This document shows, in pieces, positions 34,498-43,203 of a DNA stretch of 64,000 nt (position 1 is the stretch's first letter; each line of letters starts with the position of its first letter). Below the pieces are notes generated by a model that saw only the letters and a program-made list of their open reading frames with translations, made no database searches and was not told the DNA's origin. The position numbers were made by a program, and so were the translations under genes. This stretch comes from Candidatus Zixiibacteriota bacterium (GTDB lineage Bacteria; Zixibacteria; MSB-5A5; GN15; JACZUZ01): positions 62,001-126,000 of the forward strand of contig JAJRPM010000004.1 of the NCBI GenBank assembly GCA_024280775.1, given 5' to 3'.

Positions 34498-35871
34498 TTG
34501 CGGTTCAGCTAATGAAGAATCGGTCTCATTCGGGGCTTCTCGTTCAATTCCATCTAACGCATCGACAAGGGCGTCGATTTGCTGATAGGTGCGTCTTTCG
34601 GTGAATGCAATAAGCAAGTGTCTATCAAGTTCCGGATAGAATCTGCCGAGATCTACACCTGCTAAGATACCCTTGTCACATAGCCCGACAATAATATCTT
34701 TCGCTGGTTTCGGGCATGAAACTACGAACTCCCGATGATACTCACCTGCAAAGACCAGCTCGTAACCTTCAAGCGCTTGAATTTTTTCGGCGGCATAATG
34801 CGCGCGCTCCAAACAAAGCTCCGCGAGTCTGCGCAAACCATGTTTACCGAGCAATGACATATACACTGTTGCCGCAGTTGCGCACAGCGCTTGATTGGTG
34901 CAGATATTCGAAGTGGCTCGCGCGCGTTTGATATGTTGCTCGCGAGTTTGGAGTGTCAAGGTGAATCCAGGTTTGCCATCGGCGTCAGTGGTTCTTCCAA
35001 CTAATCTTCCGGGGAGCTTGCGAATCAATTCCTTACGAGTGGCAAAGAACCCAACGAGCGGGCCGCCATAGGACATCGGAATCCCCAACGCCTGCCCCTC
35101 ACCGACAACAATATCTGCCCCCTGTTTGCCCGGAGGAGTGATAAGCGCCAGAGCAATCGGGTCTGCAACTACAATAAGCATTCCACCGTGCGCGTGAATT
35201 TTCTCAGCAACAACGCTGATATCTTCAAAGAGCCCGAAGAAATTCGGCTGTGATACAACCACACAAGCAGTGTCATCATTGATTGCAGAATCCAGCGCAT
35301 CTGTCGTAACTACACCGGAGTTCTTCTCTAGTGTGACATATTGGGCGTCAAAGCCTTGCGCATAGGTCTTAATGACATCCGCGTACAGCGGGCTCAAACC
35401 TCCTGCAAGAACGACGTTCTTCCGTCTAGTCTTGGCCATCGCAGTCAAAACCGCTTCTGCGGCGGCGCTGGCGCCGTCATACATAGATGCATTCGCAACT
35501 TCCATACCTGTCAAACGACAGATATGCGTTTGGAATTCATAGATAACCTGCAAGGTCCCCTGCGCTACTTCGGCCTGATAGGGGGTGTAAGCGGTCATAA
35601 ACTCCGGCCGACTGATAATCGACTTCACTGCCGCTGGCATATAGTGATCATAAATACCGGCGCCGGCAAAACAAACCAGCGAGGTATTCTCATCGGCTAG
35701 TGATGCGATCTCCGCTTCAAGTTCCGGCTCCGAGAGAGCCGCTGGCAGTTGCAACGGTGATTTGATTCGCGCTTCTAACGGAACTTTTTCGAGAAGGTCT
35801 TCGAAACGCTCAACACCAATGCGTTTGAGCATTGCGGCGCGATCTGTATCAGTATTTGGAATATATGGCAT
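34483..35871 (-). CDS. gcvPA: Glycine dehydrogenase (decarboxylating) subunit 1
   Basis: A 462-residue partner of GcvPB in the glycine cleavage P-protein. Family text: MPYIPNTDTDRAAMLKRIGV at the N-terminus, CFAGAGIYDHYMPAAV, YTPYQAEVAQGTLQ, and GEGQALGIPMSYGGPLVGFF. It follows gcvH after 29 bases and precedes the DUF2007 gene. It ends in TGA inside a 19-base tandem duplication, so its last residues may be variable. Confidence 0.97.
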   Translation of the reverse strand: MPYIPNTDTDRAAMLKRIGVERFEDLLEKVPLEARIKSPLQLPAALSEPELEAEIASLADENTSLVCFAGAGIYDHYMPAAVKSIISRPEFMTAYTPYQAEVAQGTLQVIYEFQTHICRLTGMEVANASMYDGASAAAEAVLTAMAKTRRKNVVLAGGLSPLYADVIKTYAQGFDAQYVTLEKNSGVVTTDALDSAINDDTACVVVSQPNFFGLFEDISVVAEKIHAHGGMLIVVADPIALALITPPGKQGADIVVGEGQALGIPMSYGGPLVGFFATRKELIRKLPGRLVGRTTDADGKPGFTLTLQTREQHIKRARATSNICTNQALCATAATVYMSLLGKHGLRRLAELCLERAHYAAEKIQALEGYELVFAGEYHREFVVSCPKPAKDIIVGLCDKGILAGVDLGRFYPELDRHLLIAFTERRTYQQIDALVDALDGIEREAPNETDSSLAEPQSCAH

Positions 35872-35900
35872 TTGCGGTCAATAACAGATTGCTCTGTTCT

Positions 35901-36281
35901 CTATTCTTCAATTAAGTCAGCGTAGTGTTCGGCATTGAGCAACGCATCCAGTTCTGACTTGTCACTCAACTCAACTTTTATCATCCAGCCATGCTCAAAC
36001 GGACTTTGATTGACAATCATCGGATCGCCCTCCAACTCTTGATTGATCTCAACGACTTTTCCGCTTACCGGAGCGTACAAATCCGAAACCGCCTTGACCG
36101 CCTCGATCGTCCCGAATGAGTCTCCAACCTTTATCTCATCGCCAACCTGCGGCAATTCGACAAACACTACATCCCCGAGCTCGGACTGCGCCCAGTCGGT
36201 TATCCCGATTGTCGCCTGATTTCCTTCGGCGTCAATCCATTCATGGTCTTTGGTATAAAGTAATTGCTTCGGGATTTCCAA
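35901..36281 (-). CDS. gcvH: Glycine cleavage system H protein
   Basis: A 126-residue lipoyl carrier that shuttles the aminomethyl group between P, T and L proteins. The lipoylated lysine is K63 in [15 protein letters not shown]. Start is a TTG at 36281, supported by GGAGG five bases upstream and by the fit of [15 protein letters not shown] to the family N-terminus. It is the first gene of the gcv cluster. I looked for a glycine riboswitch in the 200-base leader and saw none. Confidence 0.97.
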   Translation of the reverse strand: MEIPKQLLYTKDHEWIDAEGNQATIGITDWAQSELGDVVFVELPQVGDEIKVGDSFGTIEAVKAVSDLYAPVSGKVVEINQELEGDPMIVNQSPFEHGWMIKVELSDKSELDALLNAEHYADLIEE

Positions 36282-36376
36282 ATCCGCCTCCGTGGCTATC
36301 TTGCGTAACCTCTTTACAGGTAACCTGTTGTAATTCTCACTTACCAGACAATCGATGACTGCCCATTACAGTGAAA

Positions 36377-36405
36377 TTTCTACTGAAAAATCGACCGAAA
36401 GTCAA
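36377..36405 (-). promoter_or_regulatory. Possible sigma-70-type promoter for the gcv cluster
   Basis: On the minus strand TTGACT (36405-36400), a 17-base spacer and TAGAAA (36382-36377), about 100 bases upstream of the gcvH TTG start. The -35 box and spacing are good. The -10 box is weak. Confidence 0.4.
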
Positions 36406-36484
36406 GGAAACGCGGTGAGTTATCCGGCTTTGGAAGCCAGGTATTCAGGAATCTTCGCTCAGAACCCAAAACCCGGTAATGCGG

Positions 36485-37891
36485 CTATTCAGTTTTGGAG
36501 GACGTAACCTGCTGAGAAGTAGACTTAGCCGCCTCGGGGTCTTTCTTGTCAGCTTCCAGCAGTCGCTCGACAAATGAGGTGTCGAACTTACCGGAGGTGA
36601 ACCCCTTTTCGCCTAGAATCCGGCGTTGGAATTCTATTGTAGTCGGAACACCCTCAATCACAAACTCATCGAGCGCATGACGCATCTTCACTATCGCCTT
36701 AGCGCGAGTATCTGCGCGGACTATCAGCTTGGCTATCATCGAGTCATAAAACGGCGGAATAGAATATCCGGCATAAACTGCAGTATCCACCCGAACTCCA
36801 AATCCACCCGGTACATGAAAACTGGTGATTTTCCCCGGACCCGGACGAAAATCTTTTTCAGGGTCTTCGGCGTTGATACGGCATTCAATTGAATGTCCAC
36901 TCATGCGAACTTCAGATTGCGCGACTGACATCTTTTCGCCAGCGACGACACGAATCTGCTCCTGAACCAAATCAATTCCCGTCACCTCTTCAGTAACCGG
37001 ATGCTCCACCTGAATCCTGGTATTCATTTCCATAAAATAGAAATTCATATCCTGATCTACCAAAAACTCTACTGTGCCGGCGCCAAGATAGTTCACTGAT
37101 TGCGCGCCCAAAACAGCCGCCTGCCCCATGCGCTCACGTAACTCATCAGTTAGCAATGGCGAAGGACTCTCTTCGAGCAGTTTTTGATGACGGCGCTGTA
37201 TAGAACAATCACGCTCACCGAAATGCACGACATTGCCAAACTTATCACCCATCAACTGCACCTCAACATGATGCGGCCCGATAATTGCCTTCTCTAAATA
37301 CAAAGCGCCGTTATTAAAACACGCCTCGGCCTCAGACTTGGCGGCATGATAATTACCTTCCAAATCATCCTCAGAAAAACACAGTCGCATTCCGCGACCA
37401 CCGCCACCGGCGCTAGCTTTGAGCATCACCGGAAAACCGATTTCTTTTGCCAAAACCATCGCCTCGGCAGGGCTGTCAAGAATCCCGTCCGAACCCGGCA
37501 CCACCGGAACTCCGGCTTTGCGCATACGGTCTTTGGCCTCGGCCTTATCACCGAGCTGGCGAATCATCGCCGGCGAAGGGCCAATAAATGTCAAGCCGTG
37601 AACCGCGCACATCTCGGCAAACTCTGCATTCTCAGCCAAAAAACCATAGCCCGGATGAATCGCATCGGCATTGGTTACTTCCGAGGCCGCGATAATACGC
37701 TTGGGGTCCAAATAGCTAAGATTCGACTGCGGCGGACCAATACAAACCGCCTCGTCGGCAAAACGCACATGCAATGACTCTCTATCAGCTTCACTATAGA
37801 CCGCAACAGTCTGAACGCCCAATTCACGACAAGCGCGAATAATTCGCAGGGCAATTTCGCCACGATTAGCAATTAGTACTTTCTTAAACAT
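36485..37891 (-). CDS. accC: Acetyl-CoA carboxylase, biotin carboxylase subunit
   Basis: A 468-residue ATP-grasp enzyme that carboxylates biotin on AccB. Start at the ATG 37891 ([18 protein letters not shown]); a further start 24 bases upstream would add residues not seen in the family. It has [19 protein letters not shown], the glycine-rich [12 protein letters not shown] loop, [15 protein letters not shown], and [16 protein letters not shown]. It is not next to accB (42618-43121), an unusual separation. A 28-residue Ala/Ser/Thr-rich tail follows the catalytic domain. Confidence 0.97.
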   Translation of the reverse strand: MFKKVLIANRGEIALRIIRACRELGVQTVAVYSEADRESLHVRFADEAVCIGPPQSNLSYLDPKRIIAASEVTNADAIHPGYGFLAENAEFAEMCAVHGLTFIGPSPAMIRQLGDKAEAKDRMRKAGVPVVPGSDGILDSPAEAMVLAKEIGFPVMLKASAGGGGRGMRLCFSEDDLEGNYHAAKSEAEACFNNGALYLEKAIIGPHHVEVQLMGDKFGNVVHFGERDCSIQRRHQKLLEESPSPLLTDELRERMGQAAVLGAQSVNYLGAGTVEFLVDQDMNFYFMEMNTRIQVEHPVTEEVTGIDLVQEQIRVVAGEKMSVAQSEVRMSGHSIECRINAEDPEKDFRPGPGKITSFHVPGGFGVRVDTAVYAGYSIPPFYDSMIAKLIVRADTRAKAIVKMRHALDEFVIEGVPTTIEFQRRILGEKGFTSGKFDTSFVERLLEADKKDPEAAKSTSQQVTSSKTE

Positions 37892-38107
37892 TTCTCTCTC
37901 TATCCCCGGGGACAAACCTATCGCCGACCCATGATATCTACTTGTTTTTCAACACCTTACAACGCCGCAACTGGCCTTCAAACCCAGCATCAATTAGTAC
38001 ACTCCGGCGCCCGAATAAGGCGAAAAAGGAATATACTACATTAGCAAATAGTTCAAAGCGGAAAAATCGAGCTGGCTTGGTATCTCAGAGGGATATTCTA
38101 TTTGAAG

Positions 38108-38911
38108 TTAGAACCGCAAACCTAGCGTCATTGAGAAAGAGGTCAAAGTGTTGTCCCTCTCTAAGGAATTCGGCTCAGGTTCAGCGCCTAGTGGTAGGAC
38201 TAAACCAGGGAAATCTCTTGATGGACTAAAAGCAAACAAATCCTCAGGCAAAACCTGATATCTACCGCTAAGAGACAATTCATAGGAGAGTCTCTTGCCA
38301 ATCGATCTCTGAACACCCAAACCTAACGCAAAGTTAGTTCCCAGGCCATCTTTGAATTGCGTAACGCGGTCTCCGAGCGGCTGTCTATCAATGGCGAAAT
38401 CATCCAGAAAGGTCTTTTCTGCATCTTGCGCATCTTGACCCGGAATGAAGCCGTAGAAAATTCCGGCCTCTGCGAAGAAAAAGGGAGAGAAGTCATTCAA
38501 CTTGAACGGCGCTTTGTAACGAATCTCTGCATCGAAAGGAATTGATTTGAGCCCTATATCAGGCGAGCTCTGATAGCCGCTACCCAAACTCAATGAAAAT
38601 AAGCGTGAAGAAAGAACAGTACGCCCTACTTGAAATGCTATACCAATTCGGTCGCTCGTCCGAGTCCTATCAGTTATTACAGAACCTCCTTGAATAATCC
38701 CTCCAACAACAGTACCGCTATTGGCGAGTCCACTGGAAGAATAGTTGAAAGAACTGGCATGAGATCGGCTATTTGTGAATACGCCTTCGACGAACCATGA
38801 CTTTTCCGCTTCAGCGCTGGAAGGGCAGATGATAGTTCCTAAAAGGGCAATAAGGAGCAGATAGAATAGTCTTCTCTCTTTATTGCTTGTCGAATCAATT
38901 ATTGTTTTCAT
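38108..38911 (-). CDS. Outer-membrane beta-barrel protein
   Basis: A 267-residue exported protein with an N-terminal signal (LFYLLLIALLGTIICPSSAEA, about residues 15-35). The mature part has alternating strand patterns and ends SFSMTLGLRF with a terminal Phe, the classic BAM recognition signal of outer-membrane barrels. The role is unknown. No close relation to the barrel protein at 691-1395 is obvious by eye, though both share size class. It is a single gene with over 700 bases of non-coding DNA upstream. Confidence 0.78.
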   Translation of the reverse strand: MKTIIDSTSNKERRLFYLLLIALLGTIICPSSAEAEKSWFVEGVFTNSRSHASSFNYSSSGLANSGTVVGGIIQGGSVITDRTRTSDRIGIAFQVGRTVLSSRLFSLSLGSGYQSSPDIGLKSIPFDAEIRYKAPFKLNDFSPFFFAEAGIFYGFIPGQDAQDAEKTFLDDFAIDRQPLGDRVTQFKDGLGTNFALGLGVQRSIGKRLSYELSLSGRYQVLPEDLFAFSPSRDFPGLVLPLGAEPEPNSLERDNTLTSFSMTLGLRF

Positions 38912-39441
38912 ACGAATTCACTTTTTCATATACAGGTGAGGTGGAACGATACCCTAAACTATCGAGAGTATTAGCTACACATCCATGTGAAACACAAGTT
39001 ATCATTCCCGCCTATCTTCGTCAAGCGAACAATCGATTGCACCTCAAATTCGATTCATGCTGCTGATTCCCGACAAGATACTTCGCTTCCGATTAGGTCC
39101 CAATGGCCTGTTCAACCCTCAGATGATCACGATTCTTCTTGCCAATTCTGAGGAAAGCTACATCTTTTACATAAGTCACGCAGGTTGGAACTGATCTTCC
39201 CCCACAATTGTGGGCTGCCCCCCAACACCTGCTGCCCAAACACAGTCTCCCCTCCCGACCGCCACAATCAATACAACAACAAACCCTCAAAGGGCTAGCG
39301 GAAAAGCTAACTAAACCTACTTCATCCACATTCCACTAGGTGATTTTACAGCAACCGCAAATTATCAGAATCAGTCTTGGACATAATTCTCAAGGCAGCG
39401 CTCTACTTAATTTCCATCCTCCCCCGAAAAACAAAAAAGGG

Positions 39442-39470
39442 TTGACATTATGCACATGCTTTCTTTTATT
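39442..39470 (+). promoter_or_regulatory. Possible sigma-70-type promoter for the FG-GAP protein gene
   Basis: TTGACA (39442-39447), a 17-base spacer and TTTATT (39465-39470), preceded by an A-rich stretch (39426-39438). It is about 150 bases upstream of the ATG. Confidence 0.5.
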
Positions 39471-39494
39471 GTCTATAGCGACAAAGAGATGATT

Positions 39495-39524
39495 CTCACA
39501 AAGATTTGGCTCACAAAGATTTGG
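39495..39524. repeat. Perfect 15-bp tandem duplication
   Basis: ctcacaaagatttgg occurs twice back to back in the leader of the FG-GAP protein gene. Confidence 0.85.
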
Positions 39525-39560
39525 ATATGACTGACCATCAGCTCTCACAATAGAAACGCC

Positions 39561-39592
39561 AGAAGGCTCTGTTTTTAGAAGACTCTGTTTCT
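39561..39592. repeat. 16-bp tandem duplication
   Basis: agaaggctctgttttt and agaagactctgtttct, two imperfect adjacent units just before the ribosome site of the FG-GAP protein gene. Confidence 0.7.
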
Positions 39593-39621
39593 GGCTCACA
39601 TATTTGAAAGGAGTCAACACC

Positions 39622-41121
39622 ATGAACGTAGCGCAATTTAATCCACAGGTTCGTTCTATTGCAACTATTGTGGTGGGATTCATCCTGACCTGCTCAAGCG
39701 TTTATTCCAATCCAACACCAGTCAGACTCTTGGCTGGAGAATCCGCCTATGACAGATTAGGTTTTGCAGTATCTAGTATTGGCGATGTCAACAACGACGG
39801 ATTCGCGGACGTAATCATTGGAGCCTTAAATAATGAAGAGGGCGGTCAAAACAGTGGGAAAGTTTACATCTACTCTGTCAAGACAAACCAGATTTTGTCC
39901 ACAATCATCGGAGAAAGAAACGAGTTTTTCGGATACTCAGTATCGGGCGCTGGTGATATTGACCATGATGGATATGACGATTACATGATTGGAGCTCCTT
40001 TCAAGACCATTTCAAGCCCCCGTGACGGGCAAGTAAGAGTCTATTCTGGCAAGACCGGATCAGTTCTATTCATCTTTGACGGCCCCGCAGGAATGCAATT
40101 TCAATTTGGAACCGAAGTTGCAAGCGCCGGTGATATCAACGGTGACGGGTTTGACGACATAATCGTCGGAACTCTCTGGGGACAGACACGCGCAACTGTT
40201 TTCTCGGGCGCTGACGGTTCTCCTATATATTCTTTCAACACCGCAACTACAGTTGCCCCTGTTATAATTTCCGTAAATGGCGCAGGTGATGTAAATCAGG
40301 ACGGGTTTCCTGACCTGATGGTCGGCGAAGCAGGTGAACAGTCCCTGGTCTCTGTATATTCGGGCAAGGATGGCTCACTGCTCTATCTATTCGAAGATAC
40401 AATAACACTCTCCAACTTCGGCGAGTCTGTTGCCGGGGTGGGCGATGTAGATAAAGATGGCTACGACGATATGATTATCGGAGCCCCGGACAGGTATTGG
40501 ATAACAAATGGTCCCGGTATGGCCTACGTATATTCAGGGAGAACAGGAGCTATCTTGTTCACATTTTCCGGGAGTGGACTGGAGGAATCAGTAGGGTTTT
40601 CTGTCGCCACCGCCGGTGATTACAATGGCGATGGATACTTGGATTTTCTAGTTGGAGCTCCTCAAACAGTAGAAATGGCGCCGCCAAGCGATTTCGGGCA
40701 TGTATATGTCTATTCTGGCAAAGATGGCGCCCTTTTACAAACATTTACCTCAACCACTATTGGCGAAAGATTCGGTTCTTCGGTATTTGTCATTGACGCC
40801 AACAATGATGGCCTTGATGAAGTGATTGTCGCATCAGATTATGGTAGCTTTAGTGGAACCTCCTCTGGTCAGATATCAGTGTTTTCGCATCCCGGGATAT
40901 GTTGTTTCACCCCCGGTGACGCCAACAATGACGGCTTATTCAATATCGCCGATGTGTCTTTCGGAATAGCTAGGATTTTCTCCGGCGGTGAGGCGCCCCC
41001 TTGTCAGGACCAGGCCGACTCCAATGGTGATAGCGCGTTCAATATCTCAGATATAACATTTGGAATAGCAAGAATCTTCAGCGGCGGCCCTGGGCCGAGT
41101 TGTGGCGTTACGGGGATGTAA
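39622..41121 (+). CDS. Secreted FG-GAP (integrin-like) propeller protein with dockerin-like tail
   Basis: A 499-residue exported protein. The ATG at 39622 is preceded by AAAGGAG. A signal peptide (about residues 12-34) leads into seven FG-GAP repeats, each with a Ca loop of the DxNxDGxxD type: GDVNNDGFADVIIGA, GDIDHDGYDDYMIGA, GDINGDGFDDIIVGT, GDVNQDGFPDLMVGE, GDVDKDGYDDMIIGA, GDYNGDGYLDFLVGA and DANNDGLDEVIVAS. These form an integrin-alpha-like beta-propeller. The C-terminal 70 residues (CCFTPGDANNDGLFNIADVS onward) are a dockerin-like module ending CGVTGM, strikingly like the tail of the Asp-box protein at 15490-17841. Probably a surface protein. Confidence 0.9.
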   Translation: MNVAQFNPQVRSIATIVVGFILTCSSVYSNPTPVRLLAGESAYDRLGFAVSSIGDVNNDGFADVIIGALNNEEGGQNSGKVYIYSVKTNQILSTIIGERNEFFGYSVSGAGDIDHDGYDDYMIGAPFKTISSPRDGQVRVYSGKTGSVLFIFDGPAGMQFQFGTEVASAGDINGDGFDDIIVGTLWGQTRATVFSGADGSPIYSFNTATTVAPVIISVNGAGDVNQDGFPDLMVGEAGEQSLVSVYSGKDGSLLYLFEDTITLSNFGESVAGVGDVDKDGYDDMIIGAPDRYWITNGPGMAYVYSGRTGAILFTFSGSGLEESVGFSVATAGDYNGDGYLDFLVGAPQTVEMAPPSDFGHVYVYSGKDGALLQTFTSTTIGERFGSSVFVIDANNDGLDEVIVASDYGSFSGTSSGQISVFSHPGICCFTPGDANNDGLFNIADVSFGIARIFSGGEAPPCQDQADSNGDSAFNISDITFGIARIFSGGPGPSCGVTGM

Positions 41122-41194
41122 ATTAGTTAAGTATGCCGAGGTTCTCAGCGTCCTAACGAAAACAGAATAGTAGTGACTGTATTGAGCTTGCCTA

Positions 41195-42358
41195 TCAATA
41201 CTTCTGCATCCCGGGAACATCTTCGGAGATTGGAGTTTCTGCGGTGTCGGAGTTGATGTCGTGTTTGTCATCACTCCAACTATCAGAGGCGCCGGTGATT
41301 CCTTTGACACGTAAATCAAAGTCATCGGTGTTAGTAGCGTTTCTCAAAGCTTCTTCATAGGAGATTACTCCTGTTCGATAAGCTTTCATAATAGCCTGAT
41401 CAAAAGATTGCATGCCATAGGCTGAACCGCCGCTTTCAATCAACTCAATAATATCGCCGGTCTTGCTCTCGGACATAATACATTCACGCACCGCGCGGCT
41501 GGCAATCAGCACCTCGCAAGCAGGATGACGACCACCATCATCACTCCTAGTGAGCAGACGCTGACTAATAATGGCTTGCAATGTGCCGGCCAGCAGTAGA
41601 CGAATCTGTGTGTGTTGATGCGGCGGGAAAAAGTTCACCATGCGACTGATAGTTTCAACAGCATTGAGCGTATGCAAAGTAGTGAGCACCAAATGGCCGG
41701 TGTCAGCGGCAGTCAGAGCAATGGACATTGTTTCAAGGTCACGTATCTCACCGATTAGAATGATATCCGGGTCCTGACGAAACGCGTGACGAAGCGCCGC
41801 GGAGAAACTCTCAGTGTCACCGCCGACTTCGCGTTGCGAAATTATACACTTCTTGTCACGGTAAACATACTCAATCGGGTCTTCTATAGTTATGACATTG
41901 TCCGAGCGCGTCGCGTTCATATACTCAATCATCGACGCTAACGTGGTGGATTTCCCAGAACCAGTCACACCGGTGACAACCACTAACCCGCGACGTTTTT
42001 CAGAAATGGTTTTTACTATCTCCGGAAGATTTAATTCTTCGATAGTCGGGATCTTATCATTTACCGCGCGAATAGCAATTCCAACAGAACCGCGCTGGCG
42101 ATAGAGGTTGATACGAAATCTGCCCAGTTTGACCACTGAGAGAGCTAAATCCAATTCGTTCTTTTTCCGAAAACGCTCCATCTGTGATTCATTAAGCATC
42201 TGATTTACATACGAATCCATCTCCTCAATCGAAACCGGATCACATTCGAAAGGCTGAAGATTGCCATTGACTCGCAAATATGGTTGAACTCCCACGCGAA
42301 TGTGTAAATCGGAGGCCTTCCTCTTGAGCATATCCACTAATAGTTGCTTGAGAGTCAT
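41195..42358 (-). CDS. pilT: PilT-family type IV pilus retraction ATPase
   Basis: A 387-residue hexameric ATPase that depolymerises type IV pili for twitching. It has the PilT N-terminus (LKRKASDLHIRVGVQPYLRV), Walker A GVTGSGKST at about 130-138, the Asp box ITIEDPIEYVYRDKKC, the Walker B LIGEIRDLETM and the AIRNLIRE-like C-terminal region, here SKTGDIIELIESG. An acidic tail of about 40 residues (WSDDKHDINSDTAETP) extends past the usual end. No other pil genes are in the window. Confidence 0.94.
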   Translation of the reverse strand: MTLKQLLVDMLKRKASDLHIRVGVQPYLRVNGNLQPFECDPVSIEEMDSYVNQMLNESQMERFRKKNELDLALSVVKLGRFRINLYRQRGSVGIAIRAVNDKIPTIEELNLPEIVKTISEKRRGLVVVTGVTGSGKSTTLASMIEYMNATRSDNVITIEDPIEYVYRDKKCIISQREVGGDTESFSAALRHAFRQDPDIILIGEIRDLETMSIALTAADTGHLVLTTLHTLNAVETISRMVNFFPPHQHTQIRLLLAGTLQAIISQRLLTRSDDGGRHPACEVLIASRAVRECIMSESKTGDIIELIESGGSAYGMQSFDQAIMKAYRTGVISYEEALRNATNTDDFDLRVKGITGASDSWSDDKHDINSDTAETPISEDVPGMQKY

Positions 42359-42617
42359 TTCGGAGAATCCTTATATGAACTTGTATGAAGAATCGTCTTC
42401 AGCGTAATCTGTTAGCAGCCGGCCTCAAAAACCACCTGAAAATGGCTACAATTGGGCAAAGAACAGCGCTCCTGTCTTATAGATTCAGGTATCGGCCATA
42501 TGGTGAATGTTGTTAAGGTTGGATGCAGTAAAGAAATAGCTCAGAAACTACTGGGCGGAGAACAAGAACCCTGCGCTTGATGGCCCGAAAAGAGGCAGCG
42601 CCGTAACTTATTGTTAA

Positions 42618-43121
42618 TTAGCCGCTTATGTCGACAAGATAGAGTGGTTGTCCAAATTCAATCGGCTGACCGTTTTCGACCAGCGCCTTGGCGATTTTGC
42701 CAGAGACTTCGGATTCTATCTCATTCATCAGTTTCATAGCTTCAACAATACAAACCACCGTCCCTTCGCTCACAGTGTCTCCGACCTTTACGAAAGCAGG
42801 TGATTCCGGTGAGGGAGCGGTGTAGAACGTGCCAACCATAGGGGCTTTGATTTACACCAAGTTCCCACTGGCTTGTGCTCCCTGATCGGCTACTTCAGGA
42901 GTAGCCACAGCAGGCTGAGCGGGAATCACGACCTGCGAAGCCGCTGGTGTTTGCTCGGCTACAAATACCTGGCCAAGCGGCGCAACAGATGGCGCCGTGC
43001 CATTCATGAACTGTTGCTTGCGGGTGATTCTCACCTTGCGGCCCCAGCTGGAGACTTCCAACTCGTCGATTTCTGAATCCTCGACGAGTTTGATGAGTTC
43101 TTTGATAGTTGATGGTCTCAT
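42618..43121 (-). pseudogene. accB: AccB biotin carboxyl carrier protein, interrupted by an in-frame TAA
   Basis: Two frames on the same strand and in the same phase make one AccB: 43121-42852 (N-terminal domain STIKELIKLVEDSEIDELEV plus a Pro/Ala/Val linker) and 42839-42618 (biotinyl domain with EAMKLMNE, the Lys being the biotin site). They are split by TAA at 42852-42854, followed in frame by [16 protein letters not shown], the normal start of the biotinyl domain. No ribosome site precedes the internal ATG at 42839. AccB is essential, so a natural null is unlikely. A sequencing or assembly error, a single GAA-to-TAA change or translational restart are the options. The Xaa-Pro peptidase gene lies upstream, a common accB neighbour. 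Confidence 0.8.
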
Positions 43122-43203
43122 ATATTTCTTATCTCAATAGTCTCGCCTGAAAGCCCCTGGCGTCAATTAGACACCCTGTCATACCCCAATAGATAGGGGA
43201 TTG

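Larger units (their letters stand above)
38912..39621. other. Long intergenic region
   Basis: About 710 bases between divergent genes. A short Cys-rich open frame (39093-39329, minus) has no ribosome site or family resemblance and I do not call it. The right part holds a promoter match (39442-39470) and two micro-duplications (39495-39524 and 39561-39592). The C/A-rich middle (about 39190-39300) is unexplained. Confidence 0.5.

Noticed and set aside
36282-36484. Glycine riboswitch upstream of gcvH
   Set aside because: I looked for the conserved tandem aptamer core and saw nothing resembling it; only a possible promoter is present.
39093-39329. 78-codon Cys-rich open frame on the minus strand
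   Set aside because: No ribosome site, no recognisable motif, and low-complexity composition that follows from the C/A-rich non-coding stretch.
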